From: Streptomyces violaceusniger
GTDB taxonomy: Bacteria > Actinomycetota > Actinomycetes > Streptomycetales > Streptomycetaceae
Length of the DNA stretch: 64,000 bases
Direction of reading: 5' to 3'
Assembly (NCBI GenBank): GCA_005405945.1
Contig: BJHW01000001.1
Location: 2,170,001-2,234,000, forward strand
The notes below the pieces were generated by a model. The model was not told the DNA's origin and did not search any database. It worked only from the letters and a program-made list of their open reading frames with translations. A program made the position numbers and the translations under genes. Positions 40,471 to 49,779 of the stretch are shown one piece after another. Each line of letters begins with the position of its first letter. Within the stretch, counting starts at the first letter, position 1.

Positions 40471-41433
40471 TCAACCCTTGCGGGACTTGACCTCCTCGGT
40501 CAGCTGCGGGACGACCTCGAAGAGGTCGCCGACCACGCCGTAGTCGACCAGGTCGAAGATCGGGGCCTCGGCGTCCTTGTTGACGGCCACGATGGTCTTC
40601 GAGGTCTGCATACCGGCGCGGTGCTGGATCGCGCCCGAGATGCCCGCCGCGACGTAGAGCTGCGGCGAGACGGTCTTGCCGGTCTGGCCCACCTGGTTGG
40701 TGTGCGGGTACCAGCCGGCGTCCACCGCGGCGCGCGAGGCGCCGACGGCCGCGCCGAGGGAGTCGGCGAGGGCCTCGACGACGGGGAAGTTCTCCGCGCC
40801 GCCCACACCGCGGCCGCCGGAGACCACGATCGCGGCCTCGGTCAGCTCCGGACGCCCGGTCGACTCGCGCGGCGTGCGCGAGACGACCTTCGTGCCGGTC
40901 GCCTTGTCGGAGAAGGAGACGGTCAGTGGCTCGACCGCGCCCGCGGCCGGGGCGGCCTCCACGGCGGCCGAGTTCGGCTTCACCGTGATCACCGGAGTGC
41001 CCTTGCTGACCCGGGACTTGGTGGTGAAGGCGGCGGCGAACACCGACTGCGTGGCCACCGGACCCTCCACGCCGGCCTCCAGGTCCACGGCGTCGGTGAT
41101 GATGCCCGAGCCGATGCGGACCGCGAGCCGGGCCGCGATCTCCTTGCCCTCCGCGGAGGACGGGAACAGTACGGCGGACGGCGACACGGCCTCGTACGCG
41201 GCCTGGACCGCGTCCACCTTCGGGACGACGAGGTAGTCGGCGAACTCGGGCGCGTCGGCGGTCAGCACCCGCACGGCGCCGTGCTCGGCGAGGGTGGACG
41301 CGGTGTTCTCGGCACCGGAGCCGAGGGAGACGGCGACGGGCTCGCCGATGCGGCGGGCCAGGGTCAGCAGCTCCAGGGTGGGCTTGCGGACGGCACCGTC
41401 CACGTGGTCGACGTAGACAAGGACTTCAGCCAT
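40471..41433 (-). CDS. etfA: Electron transfer flavoprotein subunit alpha
   Basis: The 320-residue protein has the EtfA layout: an N-terminal Rossmann-like domain and a C-terminal FAD-binding domain (residues about 195-320) with [20 protein letters not shown] and [28 protein letters not shown], the FAD signature. With EtfB it accepts electrons from acyl-CoA dehydrogenases and passes them to ETF-quinone oxidoreductase. It is the second gene of an etfBA operon (54-bp gap) on the minus strand, ending at a strong terminator. Confidence 0.95.
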   Translation of the reverse strand: MAEVLVYVDHVDGAVRKPTLELLTLARRIGEPVAVSLGSGAENTASTLAEHGAVRVLTADAPEFADYLVVPKVDAVQAAYEAVSPSAVLFPSSAEGKEIAARLAVRIGSGIITDAVDLEAGVEGPVATQSVFAAAFTTKSRVSKGTPVITVKPNSAAVEAAPAAGAVEPLTVSFSDKATGTKVVSRTPRESTGRPELTEAAIVVSGGRGVGGAENFPVVEALADSLGAAVGASRAAVDAGWYPHTNQVGQTGKTVSPQLYVAAGISGAIQHRAGMQTSKTIVAVNKDAEAPIFDLVDYGVVGDLFEVVPQLTEEVKSRKG

Positions 41434-41487
41434 GGGAATCGCTCTCCTGCGAAATGCGAAAGATCTGGGACGGGCGGCGGGGACCGG

Positions 41488-42273
41488 TCAGATGAACTTC
41501 TGACCGGCCAAGAACTCGGCGAGCTGCTTGCCGCCCTCGCCCTCGTCCTTGACGATCGTGCCCGCGGTGCGGGCCGGACGCTCGGTGGCGCCGTCCACGG
41601 CGGTCCAGGCGCCCTCGAGACCGACCTCGTCCGACTCGATCTCCAGGTCCTCCAGGTCCCAGGACTCCACCGGCTTCTTCTTCGCCGCCATGATGCCCTT
41701 GAACGACGGGTAGCGGGCCTCACCGGACTGGTCGGTCACCGACACGACCGCCGGAAGCGACGCCTCCAGCTGCTCGGTCGCGGTGTCCCCGTCACGGCGG
41801 CCCTTCACGGTGCCGTCCTCGACCGACACCTCCGACAGCAGCGACACCTGCGGCACGCCGAGGCGCTCCGCCAGCATCGCCGGGAGCACGCCCATGGTGC
41901 CGTCCGTGGAGGCCATCCCGCAGACCACCAGGTCGTAGCCGGTCTTCTCGATGGCCTTGGCCAGCACCAGCGAGGTGCCGAGCGCGTCGGTGCCGTGCAG
42001 ATCGTCGTCCTCGACGTGCACGGCCTTGTCCGCCCCCATCGACAGCGCCTTGCGCAGCGCGTCCTTGGCGTCCTCCGGGCCGACGGTCAGCACGGTGATC
42101 TCGGCGTCATCGGCCTCGTCGGCGATCTGCAGGGCCTGCTCGACCGCGTACTCGTCCAGCTCCGAGAGCAGGCCGTCCACGTCGTCGCGATCGACGGTCA
42201 GGTCTTCGGCGAAGTGCCGGTCGCCGGTGGCGTCGGGCACGTACTTCACACAGACAACGATCCTCAAGCTCAC
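41488..42273 (-). CDS. etfB: Electron transfer flavoprotein subunit beta
   Basis: The 261-residue protein starts LRIVVCVKYVPDATGDRHF and has the EtfB core with TVGPEDAKDALRKALSMGADKAVHVED and LVVCGMASTDGTMGVLPAMLAE, the family signature, plus a C-terminal recognition segment. It binds AMP structurally and pairs with EtfA. GTG start at 42273. The palindrome TACTCGTCAGTA lies about 133 bp upstream and could be a fatty-acid-catabolism regulator site. Confidence 0.95.
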   Translation of the reverse strand: MSLRIVVCVKYVPDATGDRHFAEDLTVDRDDVDGLLSELDEYAVEQALQIADEADDAEITVLTVGPEDAKDALRKALSMGADKAVHVEDDDLHGTDALGTSLVLAKAIEKTGYDLVVCGMASTDGTMGVLPAMLAERLGVPQVSLLSEVSVEDGTVKGRRDGDTATEQLEASLPAVVSVTDQSGEARYPSFKGIMAAKKKPVESWDLEDLEIESDEVGLEGAWTAVDGATERPARTAGTIVKDEGEGGKQLAEFLAGQKFI

Positions 42274-42405
42274 GCCGGCTCTCCTACTGCATCGTCTCTA
42301 CCGAGCTGCCTTGTTGCTGGCAGCATAGGCGCCTTCGGGGGCGGGACCCGGGCGGTACCGCGGGCGGTTTCACGCCCGGGCGGCCCATGCACCGCAGCAA
42401 AATAT

Positions 42406-42417
42406 TACTCGTCAGTA
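42406..42417. promoter_or_regulatory. Palindrome TACTCGTCAGTA upstream of etfBA
   Basis: TACT and AGTA arms around four bases, within an AT-rich patch (AAAATATTACTC) unusual for this DNA. The patch lies between etfB and the flavin reductase gene, both on the minus strand, so it could carry the etf promoter. A TetR-type site is possible; the regulator is unknown. Confidence 0.3.
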
Positions 42418-42537
42418 CACCCAGCTCATTCCCCGTACGCAACCCGCGTGAACTGTGACCTTGCCAACGGTAGTGATCAACACGAGGCGTACATGCCAAC
42501 CAGCGAGGCACGGGCCGACCGCGGAGCGCGGCGAGGG

Positions 42538-43044
42538 TCAGTCGCGGAGCGCGTTGAAGCGCCCCTGGTGGTACAGCAGCGGACGGCCGGCCCCGGCCGC
42601 GGTACCCGTGGTGACCTCGCCGATCAGCACCCGATGGTCCCCGGCGGGTATCCGGGCCACCACCCGGCACACCAGCCACGCCAGCACCCCGTCGAGGACC
42701 GGTACGCCCTCCGGCCCCGAGCGCCAGCCGGTGGCGGGCCCGAAACGGTCGGCACCGCTGCGCGCGAAGGTCGCGGCCAGCTCCCGCTGGTGCTCGCCCA
42801 GAATGTGGACGCCGACGTACTCGGCCTCGGAGAGCACCGGCCAGCTCGAGGAGCCGGTGCCCACGCCGAAGGAGAGCAGCGGCGGCTCGGCGGCCACGGA
42901 GGCGAGGGAGGTGGCGGTGAAGCCGACCGGGCGGGTGCCCTGGGCGGTGATCACGGCGACGCCTGAGGCGTGCCGGCGGAAGACGGAGCGGAAGAGGTCG
43001 GACGTCGTCAGCGGGGACGTGCCGAGGTCGTGCGTCGCCGTCAT
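42538..43044 (-). CDS. Flavin reductase family protein (HpaC-like)
   Basis: The 168-residue protein fits the flavin reductase split-barrel: FRSVFRRHASGVAVITAQG, then GFTATSLASVAAEPPLLSFGVG and CRVVARIPAGDHRVLIGEV. Members reduce FMN or FAD with NADH for partner monooxygenases, or are monooxygenases' small components. No monooxygenase gene is adjacent. ATG 43044; the product may supply reduced flavin generally. Confidence 0.85.
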   Translation of the reverse strand: MTATHDLGTSPLTTSDLFRSVFRRHASGVAVITAQGTRPVGFTATSLASVAAEPPLLSFGVGTGSSSWPVLSEAEYVGVHILGEHQRELAATFARSGADRFGPATGWRSGPEGVPVLDGVLAWLVCRVVARIPAGDHRVLIGEVTTGTAAGAGRPLLYHQGRFNALRD

Positions 43045-43237
43045 GGAGTCGTCCTTCTGCCGGAGGTACGGGCGGGGGCTGCGCTTGTCCTCGTTCGCTC
43101 ACCCGCCCGGACACCGTGCGCCGGCGGTCCGCATCAGGTCCACGTGCACACGTCCGTAAAGAAGGGGTCCAGGCCGCATGCCGTTCACCCTGACCACGCC
43201 GGGTGCGGACCGTCAAGTGGGGCCGGGGCACGGTGGC

Positions 43238-43564
43238 TCACACGGCATCACCCAGAGCGGCGATGACATCGGCCCGGCGCGGCGGCCCGGAGGCCCGCCG
43301 TACGACCCGCCCGGCCGCGTCGAGCACCAGCACGGTGGGGGTACGGGCGATGTCCAGCGCCCGGACGAGCTCCAGCCGCGACTCGGCGTCGACCTCGATG
43401 TGCGCCACGCCGTCCACCATCGCGGCCACCTCGGACAGGGTCCGCCGGGTGGCCCGGCAGGGCTGGCAGAAGGCGCTGGAGAACTGGACCAGCGTGGCCC
43501 GCTCCCCCAGTTCCGCGCCGAGCTCGGCGGCGCCCAGCCGCCGGCTTCCGTCGCCGTCTCGCAC
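43238..43564 (-). CDS. Thioredoxin-family protein with CQPC motif
   Basis: The 108-residue thioredoxin fold has the redox motif SAFCQPCRATRR (Cys33, Cys36) and the cis-Pro region IARTPTVLVLDAAGR. The -QP- dipeptide differs from thioredoxin's -GP-, which usually changes redox potential. GTG 43564 is preceded by GGGAGGAGACAG, a strong site, and marks the start; the frame stays open upstream. No export signal is seen from this start, so it is probably cytoplasmic. Confidence 0.75.
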   Translation of the reverse strand: MRDGDGSRRLGAAELGAELGERATLVQFSSAFCQPCRATRRTLSEVAAMVDGVAHIEVDAESRLELVRALDIARTPTVLVLDAAGRVVRRASGPPRRADVIAALGDAV

Positions 43565-43780
43565 CTGTCTCCTCCCGGTCGGGCCTTCCTCGTGCAGCGC
43601 CCTGGGCGACCCGGGAATTCCCCGGAGGCGCCCCGACGTGATGAGGATCTCTCGTCCGGGCCGCGCCGCGCGGTAGCACAAAGAGACGACATCGGGCACC
43701 ATCTGCCAGAAGCCGGATACCTACGGCCGCGTAACTTCCGCCGGGAGAACCCTCCCCAGGCATACGACGAAGGGTCCTCA

Positions 43781-44512
43781 ATGGCAGAGCTCGTCTACCC
43801 GCCGGTGATCGGCATCGCCCGCACCATGTTCAAGGCGCTCGATCTGCGCTTCGACATCAAGGGCACCGAGAATGTCCCGCAGCGGGGTGGCGCGGTTCTG
43901 GTGAGCAACCACATCGGCTATCTCGACTTCGTCTTCTGCGGGCTGACCGCCCGTCCGGCCAAGCGGCTGGTGCGGTTCATGGCGAAGGAGTCGGTCTTCC
44001 GGCACAAGGTCTCCGGGCCGCTGATGCGCGCGATGAAGCACATTCCGGTGGACCGCGCGGCGGGCATGGACGCGTACAAGCACGCCCTCAAGTCGCTGCG
44101 CTCCGGCGAGATCATCGGCGTCTTCCCGGAGGCGACGATCTCGCGGTCCTTCACGCTCAAGAACTTCAAGTCCGGCGCGGCCCGGCTGGCGCAGGAGGCG
44201 GGCGTCCCGCTGCTGCCCATGGCGCTGTGGGGCACCCAGCGGCTGTGGACCAAGGGCCAGAAGCGGGCGCTGGGCCGCCATCACTTCCCGATCACGATGC
44301 GGGTGGGCGAGCCGATGGAGGCCGACCCGACCGAGCCCTCGGACACCCTGACCGAGCGGCTGCGCGGGCGGGTGCAGGAGCTGCTGGAGGCGGCGCAGCG
44401 GGCGTATCCGGTGCGGCCCAAGGGCCCGGACGACACCTGGTGGGTCCCGGCCCACCTGGGCGGCACCGCCCCCACCCCGGACGAGGCGCTGGCCCTGGAC
44501 CGGGGCCGTTAG
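43781..44512 (+). CDS. 1-acyl-sn-glycerol-3-phosphate acyltransferase (PlsC family)
   Basis: The 243-residue protein has the acyltransferase blocks: SNHIGYLDFVF (catalytic HxxxxD), IGVFPEATISRS in place of the usual FPEGTRS, and LLPMALWGTQRLW. Function: acylation of lysophosphatidic acid for phospholipid synthesis, or of another glycerolipid. ATG 43781 with a weak AGGGTC upstream. It is convergent with the threonine aldolase operon, separated by a bidirectional terminator. Confidence 0.88.
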   Translation: MAELVYPPVIGIARTMFKALDLRFDIKGTENVPQRGGAVLVSNHIGYLDFVFCGLTARPAKRLVRFMAKESVFRHKVSGPLMRAMKHIPVDRAAGMDAYKHALKSLRSGEIIGVFPEATISRSFTLKNFKSGAARLAQEAGVPLLPMALWGTQRLWTKGQKRALGRHHFPITMRVGEPMEADPTEPSDTLTERLRGRVQELLEAAQRAYPVRPKGPDDTWWVPAHLGGTAPTPDEALALDRGR

Positions 44513-44526
44513 GACGGACGGCCGTG

Positions 44527-44548
44527 GGGCGGGCCCGACGGCCCGCCC
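44527..44548. terminator. 9-bp perfect stem-loop between convergent genes
   Basis: GGGCGGGCC, loop CGAC, GGCCCGCCC lies between the acyltransferase (plus) and aldolase (minus) ends, 15 and 19 bp away. It could end both transcripts. Confidence 0.75.
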
Positions 44549-44566
44549 GTACGCTCCGCGGACGGC

Positions 44567-45628
44567 CTACCGGCCCATCTCCTCCTTGAGGGCCGTGATG
44601 AAGCCGTCCACGTCCTGCTCCGTGGTGTCGAAGGAGCACATCCACCGCACATCGCCCGCGGCCTCGTCCCAGAAGTAGAAGCGGTAGCGCTTCTGGAGGC
44701 GTTCGCTCACCTCGTGCGGGAGCCGGGCGAAGACCGCGTTGGCCTGGACCGGGTGGAGGATCTTCACCCCGTCCACCGCGCGCACGCCGTCGGCCAGCCG
44801 CTGGGCCATGGTGTTGGCGTGGCGGGCGTTGCGCAGCCACAGGTCCCGGGCGAGCAGGGCCTCCAGCTGGACGGAGATGAACCGCATCTTGGACGCCAGC
44901 TGCATGGACAGCTTGCGCAGATGCTTCATGGCGCCCACCGCGTCCGGGTCGAGGACGACGACGGCCTCGCCGAAGAGCATCCCGTTCTTGGTGCCGCCGA
45001 AGGACAGGATGTCGACGCCCACCGCGTTGGTGAACGCGCGCATCGGCACGTCCAGGGACGCGGCCGCGTTGGCTATCCGGGCGCCGTCGAGGTGGACCTT
45101 CATCCCGCGCTCGTGCGCGTGGTCGCAGATGGCCCGGATCTCGTCCACCGTGTAGACGGTGCCCAGCTCGGTGTTCTGGGCGATCGAGACCACCTGCGGC
45201 ATCGCCCGGTGCTCATCGTCCCAGCCCCACGCCTGGCGGTCGATGAGCTCGGGGGTGAGCTTGCCGTCCTCGGTGGGGACGGTGAGCAGCTTCAGCCCGC
45301 CGACGCGCTCGGGCGCCCCGCACTCATCCACGTTGATATGGGCGGACTCGGCGCAGATGACCGCGCCCCAGCGGTCGGTGAGGGCCTGGAGGGCGACGAC
45401 GTTGGAGCCGGTGCCGTTGAAGACCGGGAACGCCTGGGCGTGCGGGCCGAAGTGGCTGCGCATGACGAACTGCAGATGCGCGGTGTAGTCGTCCTCGCCG
45501 TAGGAGACCTGATGGCCTCCGTCGGCGAGGGCGAGCGCGGCGAGGATCTCCGGATGGGTGCCGGCGTAGTTGTCGCTGGCGAAGCCGCGCACCTCGGGGT
45601 CGTGGTGGCGGCGGGCGTCGGTCCTCAC
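44567..45628 (-). CDS. Low-specificity L-threonine aldolase family protein
   Basis: This 353-residue fold type I PLP enzyme keeps the family start FASDNYAGTHPEIL, the catalytic Asp in KVHLDGARIANA and the Schiff-base Lys in LSFGGTKNGMLFGEA. It would cleave L-threonine (or allo-threonine) to glycine and acetaldehyde. GTG 45628 overlaps the stop of the upstream SDR by 4 bp (GTGA), so translation is coupled. It is the last gene of a three-gene operon with the SDR and DUF6421 proteins. Confidence 0.9.
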   Translation of the reverse strand: MRTDARRHHDPEVRGFASDNYAGTHPEILAALALADGGHQVSYGEDDYTAHLQFVMRSHFGPHAQAFPVFNGTGSNVVALQALTDRWGAVICAESAHINVDECGAPERVGGLKLLTVPTEDGKLTPELIDRQAWGWDDEHRAMPQVVSIAQNTELGTVYTVDEIRAICDHAHERGMKVHLDGARIANAAASLDVPMRAFTNAVGVDILSFGGTKNGMLFGEAVVVLDPDAVGAMKHLRKLSMQLASKMRFISVQLEALLARDLWLRNARHANTMAQRLADGVRAVDGVKILHPVQANAVFARLPHEVSERLQKRYRFYFWDEAAGDVRWMCSFDTTEQDVDGFITALKEEMGR

Positions 45629-46407
45629 GGCTTGGGGGTCAGCCACTGGCGGGTTCCGTTCACTTCCCGGGCGGGCCGGTCCCAGAGTCCGGTGATGGCC
45701 TCGGCCAGCTCCTTGACGTCCGTGAAGCCCGCGAACTTCGCGTTGGGGCGCTCCGCCCGCATGGCGTCGTGCACCAGCGCCTTGACCACCAGGATGACAG
45801 CGGCCGCCGACGGACCGCCCTCGCCCCCCAGTTTGCGGAAGGAGTCGGCGAGCGCGAGCGTCCACGCCTCGGCGGCGGCCTTGGCGGCGGCGTACGCGGC
45901 GTTGCCCGCGGTGGGCTTGGACGCGCCCGCCGCACTGATCAGCACATAGCGGCCCTTACCGCCGCGCAGCAGGCCGTCGTGGAAGGCGAGGGAGGTGTGC
46001 TGGGCGGTGCGGATCAGCAGATTGTGCAGGGTGTCCCAGTCGGCGAGCGGTGCGTCGGCGAAGGTCTTGCTGCCGCGCCAGCCGCCGACCAGGTGGATCA
46101 GCCCGTCGACCCGGCCGAACTCCTTCTCGGTGCGGTCGGCCCAGGCGCGGGCGGCGCCGAGGTCGAGCAGGTCGACCGTCTCGCCGGTGACGACGGCCCC
46201 GCCGTGGGCGTAGCGTGCCGCGTCCACGGCCTCGGCCAGCCGCGCCGGGTCGGCGTCGGAGGCGACGACGGTGGCGCCCGCCTCGGCGAGCCGGAGCAGC
46301 GTGGCCCGGCCCGCGGGGCCGGCCGCGCCGGCCACCGCCACCACCGCACCGTCCAGCGGCCTCTCGCCCGGCTCGTTCGGGCTGGGGCTCGATGTCGGTG
46401 TGGTCAT
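45625..46407 (-). CDS. Short-chain dehydrogenase/reductase
   Basis: The protein of about 260 residues has a Rossmann fold with the glycine motif VAVAGAAGPAGRATLL and the catalytic pattern SAAGAS followed by AYAAAKAAAE (YxxxK). I start at ATG 46407, preceded by GGAGGCGGCGAGC; ATG 46464, which overlaps the upstream stop as ATGA, is the alternative. NAD(P)-dependent oxidoreductase; the substrate is unknown, although position between a threonine aldolase and DUF6421 suggests a linked pathway. Confidence 0.88.
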   Translation of the reverse strand: MTTPTSSPSPNEPGERPLDGAVVAVAGAAGPAGRATLLRLAEAGATVVASDADPARLAEAVDAARYAHGGAVVTGETVDLLDLGAARAWADRTEKEFGRVDGLIHLVGGWRGSKTFADAPLADWDTLHNLLIRTAQHTSLAFHDGLLRGGKGRYVLISAAGASKPTAGNAAYAAAKAAAEAWTLALADSFRKLGGEGGPSAAAVILVVKALVHDAMRAERPNAKFAGFTDVKELAEAITGLWDRPAREVNGTRQWLTPKP

Positions 46408-46460
46408 GCTCGCCGCCTCCTCGTCCTGCGCCGCCTGGGGGCTGTGCGCCTCCGCGGTGC

Positions 46461-47858
46461 TCATGCCGCCGCCGGTAGGTCGCTGCCGGCCGTGATCCCC
46501 TTGGTGGAGGCCACCACGTCCCGCAGCTTCTTCCCGAGCGCCTCGTAGAACATGCTCAGCGGAAACTCGTCGGGGAGCACGTCGTCGACGAGTTTGCGCG
46601 GCGGCTGGCTCAGGTCCAGGGCTTCGGGGCCCTTGGCCCAGACCGAGCCGGGGTGCGGGGCGAGATAGGTCGACACCAGCTCGTACGCCTTGAACCAGTG
46701 GACGAGCTTGGGGCGGTCGATGCCGTCGCGGTAGAGCTTCTCGATCTCGCCGCACAGCTGGTTGGTGACCTGCGAGGCGCGGGACCAGTCGATGTGCAGG
46801 GTGTTGTCCGTCCAGCGTACGACGTCGTGCTGGTGGAGGTAGGCGAAGAGCAACTGACCGCCGAGCCCGTCGTAGTTGCGGACCCGCGCGCCGGTGACCG
46901 GGAACCGGAACATCCGGTCGAAGATCACGGCGTACTGGACGTCACGGCCCTGGGCGACGCCCTCGGCCTCCAGCTTCACGGCCTCCTTGAAGGCGGTGAG
47001 GTCGCAGCGCAGCTCCTCCAGCCCGTACATCCAGAACGGCTGCCGCTGCTTGATCATGAAGGGGTCGAACGGCAGGTCGCCATGGCTGTGGGTGCGGTCG
47101 TGGACCATGTCCCACAGCGCGAACGCCTCCTGGCAGCGGTGCTGGTCGGCGAGCATGTCCCGGATGTCGTCCGGGAGTTCGATCCCCAGGGCCCGGACGG
47201 CGGCCTCGCTGACCCGGCGGAACCGGGCCGCCTCGCGGTCGCAGAAGATGCCGCCCCAGCTGAACCGCTCGGGGGCCTCGCGGACGGCGATGGTCTCGGG
47301 GAAGAGCACCGCGGAGTTGGTGTCGTAGCCGGAGGTGAAGTCCTCGAAGGCCAGTCCGCAGTAGAGCGGGTTGTCATAACGGGTGCGCTCCAGCTCGGCC
47401 AGCCAGTCCGGCCAGACCATGCGCAGCACCACGGCTTCCAGATTGCGGTCCGGGTTGCCGTTCTGCGTGTACATGGCGAAGACCACGAGGTGCTGGAGGC
47501 CGTCGGCGCGCGTACGGGCGGGCTGGAAGGCGAGCAGCGAGTCGAGGAAGTCGGGGACGCCGAAGCCGCCCTCGGACCAGCGGCGCAGATCCGCGACGAG
47601 CGCCCGGTGGTAGTCGGCGTCGTGCGGCAGCAGCGGGGCGAGCTCCTCGATGGCCCCGATCACCCGGGCGATGGTCGCCACGGCGGTCTCCCGAGTGGGT
47701 GCGCCCTCGGCGTCGAAGTCGATGGAACCGTCCTTGGACTGCCACGGGCGAAACGTTTCGACAGCATCCTTGAGGGTTGGCCAAGCCGGATGATCGACCA
47801 CACGCTCTGCGGACAGAACGACACCTTCAGCTATCGCAGACGAAAGGATTTCCGTCAT
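46461..47858 (-). CDS. DUF6421 family protein
   Basis: The 465-residue cytoplasmic protein has no signal or transmembrane helix. Recognisable blocks of this Streptomyces family are ERTRYDNPLYCGLAFEDFTSG, HDRTHSHGDLPFDPFMIK and NYDGLGGQLLFAYLHQHDV. The several conserved His (HDRTHSHGD) could bind metal, but no function is known. ATG 47858 has GAAGGAG upstream. First gene of the operon with the SDR and threonine aldolase, so it may act on related metabolites. Confidence 0.8.
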   Translation of the reverse strand: MTEILSSAIAEGVVLSAERVVDHPAWPTLKDAVETFRPWQSKDGSIDFDAEGAPTRETAVATIARVIGAIEELAPLLPHDADYHRALVADLRRWSEGGFGVPDFLDSLLAFQPARTRADGLQHLVVFAMYTQNGNPDRNLEAVVLRMVWPDWLAELERTRYDNPLYCGLAFEDFTSGYDTNSAVLFPETIAVREAPERFSWGGIFCDREAARFRRVSEAAVRALGIELPDDIRDMLADQHRCQEAFALWDMVHDRTHSHGDLPFDPFMIKQRQPFWMYGLEELRCDLTAFKEAVKLEAEGVAQGRDVQYAVIFDRMFRFPVTGARVRNYDGLGGQLLFAYLHQHDVVRWTDNTLHIDWSRASQVTNQLCGEIEKLYRDGIDRPKLVHWFKAYELVSTYLAPHPGSVWAKGPEALDLSQPPRKLVDDVLPDEFPLSMFYEALGKKLRDVVASTKGITAGSDLPAAA

Positions 47859-48166
47859 GACCACTCCTTCGCCGGAGAAACTCGCGTATGACCACCGTAT
47901 CTATGGACGCTCCCTCACTCAAGCGACGGTACGGGAAATCATCCTGCGCCACACCCGCACCACCGCAGTTTTTCCTGCCCCCATCGGCTCGGCTCATGCC
48001 ACGGCCCCGCTTGAACGGTCCTGTCATGAGCGGCCGGTATGGTGTGCGCCGGTCCGGGCGGCCCGTCCGCCGCGTGCCGATGCATCAGCCACCCCACTGC
48101 CTCCCCCGACCCGACGAAGACGACCCGACGAAGGCCGTCGAGGGCCGTCAGAAGAGCGAGACAGCG
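47859..48166. other. Divergent intergenic region
   Basis: About 308 bp between the DUF6421 operon (minus) and the glycerophosphodiesterase (plus). It must hold both promoters. I see no clear palindrome or small gene. Open frames extending upstream of the diesterase lack conservation or ribosome sites. Confidence 0.4.
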
Positions 48167-48850
48167 TTGACTTTTCTCACCATCGGACACCGCGGAGTGA
48201 TGGGTGTCGAGCCGGAGAACACCCTGCGGTCCTTCGTCCGCGCCGAGCACGAGGGCATGGACGTCATCGAGCTGGACCTGCACCTCAGCAAGGACGGCGC
48301 GCTCGTGGTGATGCACGACGCGGACGTCGACCGCACCACCGACGGCAAGGGCCCGATCAGCGACTTCACCCTCGCGGAGCTGCGTGAGCTGGACGCCGGG
48401 GAAGGTGAGCGGATCCCGGTCTTCGAGGAGGTCGTGGACGCCGTGGAGGCGCCGCTCCAGGCCGAGATCAAGGACACGGCGGCCGCCCGGGCGCTGGCCG
48501 AGGTGCTGACCCGCCGCGATCTGCTGGACCGGGTGGACATCCTGTCCTTCCACGACGAGGCGCTCGCCGAGATCCGCACCCTGCTCCCGACCGCCCGTAC
48601 CGCCCTCGTGGCCAGCCGCTACGGCCTCGATGTGATCGACCGGGCGCATGCCGTCGGCGCCGGGATGCTGGTGCTCAACATCCGCAGGCTGACCCTGGAG
48701 CTGGTGGAGAAGGCGCACGCCGACGACCTCAAGGTCATCGGCTGGACCGTGAACACCCCCGACCATCTGAAGCTGGCCCGTGGCCTCCGCCTGGACGGCG
48801 CCACCACCGACTTCCCGGAGATCCGGCAGGCGGCGCGCTTCACGGCGTGA
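48167..48850 (+). CDS. Glycerophosphodiester phosphodiesterase
   Basis: The 227-residue TIM-barrel enzyme has the GDPD signature GHRGVMGVEPENTLRSF (catalytic His, metal Glu), then IELDLHLSKDGALVVMHDADVDRTTDG with the second His and metal Asp, and a late EIKD. It hydrolyses glycerophosphodiesters to glycerol 3-phosphate and an alcohol. TTG 48167 is the best start before the fold; the upstream open frame is not conserved. No signal peptide, so cytoplasmic. The stop lies 8 bp before a dispersed repeat. Confidence 0.88.
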   Translation: MTFLTIGHRGVMGVEPENTLRSFVRAEHEGMDVIELDLHLSKDGALVVMHDADVDRTTDGKGPISDFTLAELRELDAGEGERIPVFEEVVDAVEAPLQAEIKDTAAARALAEVLTRRDLLDRVDILSFHDEALAEIRTLLPTARTALVASRYGLDVIDRAHAVGAGMLVLNIRRLTLELVEKAHADDLKVIGWTVNTPDHLKLARGLRLDGATTDFPEIRQAARFTA

Positions 48851-48857
48851 CGCACTC

Positions 48858-49008
48858 AGCGCTCCGCTGGAAGTGCCGCGATGCGTCGTCGGCCGTCTGC
48901 GGCGCCGTCGTGGCTGGTCGCGCCCGCGCGGCGGAGCCGCACATCGACACAGCCCCCGCGCCCCTTCGGGGCGCCGCCGAACCATAGCGGACTTCCTCCG
49001 ACCTGCTG
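48858..49008. repeat. Dispersed non-coding repeat, family 2, copy 1
   Basis: The 151-bp sequence starts AGCGCTCCGCTGGAAGTGCC and contains GGCTGGTCGCGCCCGCGCGG and the perfect hairpin GCGCCCCTTCGGGGCGC. A near-identical copy is at 53506-53654. From general familiarity, related words occur in many Streptomyces genomes. It follows the diesterase stop by 8 bp and may act as a terminator or RNA element. Confidence 0.7.
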
Positions 49009-49104
49009 AGCGGAGGACGTTCACCCGTACGGCGTAAGCGGCGCTCTGGGGTCCTTGGAGGCCCGCAGAGGCGTCCAGAAGGGCTGGATCGAGGGCTTGA
49101 ACGC

Positions 49105-49662
49105 TCAGACGAGGGGCTTGATCAGCAGCTCGAACTCGAGGTCGGCGCGGCGCGGCACGCCGAAGCGCTCATCGCCGTACGGGAACGGGGTCATCCGGCC
49201 GGTACGGGCGTAGCCGCGCCGCTCGTACCAGGCGATCAGCTCCTCGCGGGCGGAGATCACCGTCATATGCATCTCCTTGGCGCCCCACTCCGCCCGCGCG
49301 AACCGCTCGGCCTCGGCGATGATCACCTTGCCCAGGCCGCCGCCCTGGAGCGCGGGCCGGACCGCGAACATGCCGAAGTAGGCGTGGTCGCCGCGGTGCT
49401 CGAGCTGGCAGCAGGCGATCAGCTCACCGTTCCGCTCGACGATCACCATCCGGCTGTTCTCGGCCCCCACCACGTCCGCGACGCCCTCCGGATCGGTGCG
49501 CTGCCCGTCCAGGATGTCCGCTTCCGTGGTCCATCCGGCGCGGCTGGCGTCCCCGCGGTAGGCCGACTCGATCAGGGCCACCAGCGCCTCCACATCGGCC
49601 TCGGTGGCCGTGCGGAAGGTGAGGGGGCCGGTGGCTCGTACGGTGGCGTCCGCGGTGTCCAT
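49105..49662 (-). CDS. GNAT-family N-acetyltransferase
   Basis: The 185-residue protein has the GNAT fold with FRTATEADVEALVALIESAY, the acetyl-CoA pyrophosphate loop PALQGGGLGKVIIAEAERFA, and the late WYERRGYARTGRM. ATG 49662 has a weak ribosome site, so the start is uncertain. The substrate is unknown; such proteins acetylate amines, antibiotics or amino acids. It is divergent from the VOC gene (117 bp). Confidence 0.85.
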   Translation of the reverse strand: MDTADATVRATGPLTFRTATEADVEALVALIESAYRGDASRAGWTTEADILDGQRTDPEGVADVVGAENSRMVIVERNGELIACCQLEHRGDHAYFGMFAVRPALQGGGLGKVIIAEAERFARAEWGAKEMHMTVISAREELIAWYERRGYARTGRMTPFPYGDERFGVPRRADLEFELLIKPLV

Positions 49663-49779
49663 GGCGTCGGCGGGGTTCCCTTCGGTGACGGCCGGGCGGC
49701 CGGTGGCCGGTGTGGCGGTCGGTGGCGGCGAATAGACCCTACCTGCCCCGAAGGGGTCGGGTTGCGTAGGGTCGCGGGC

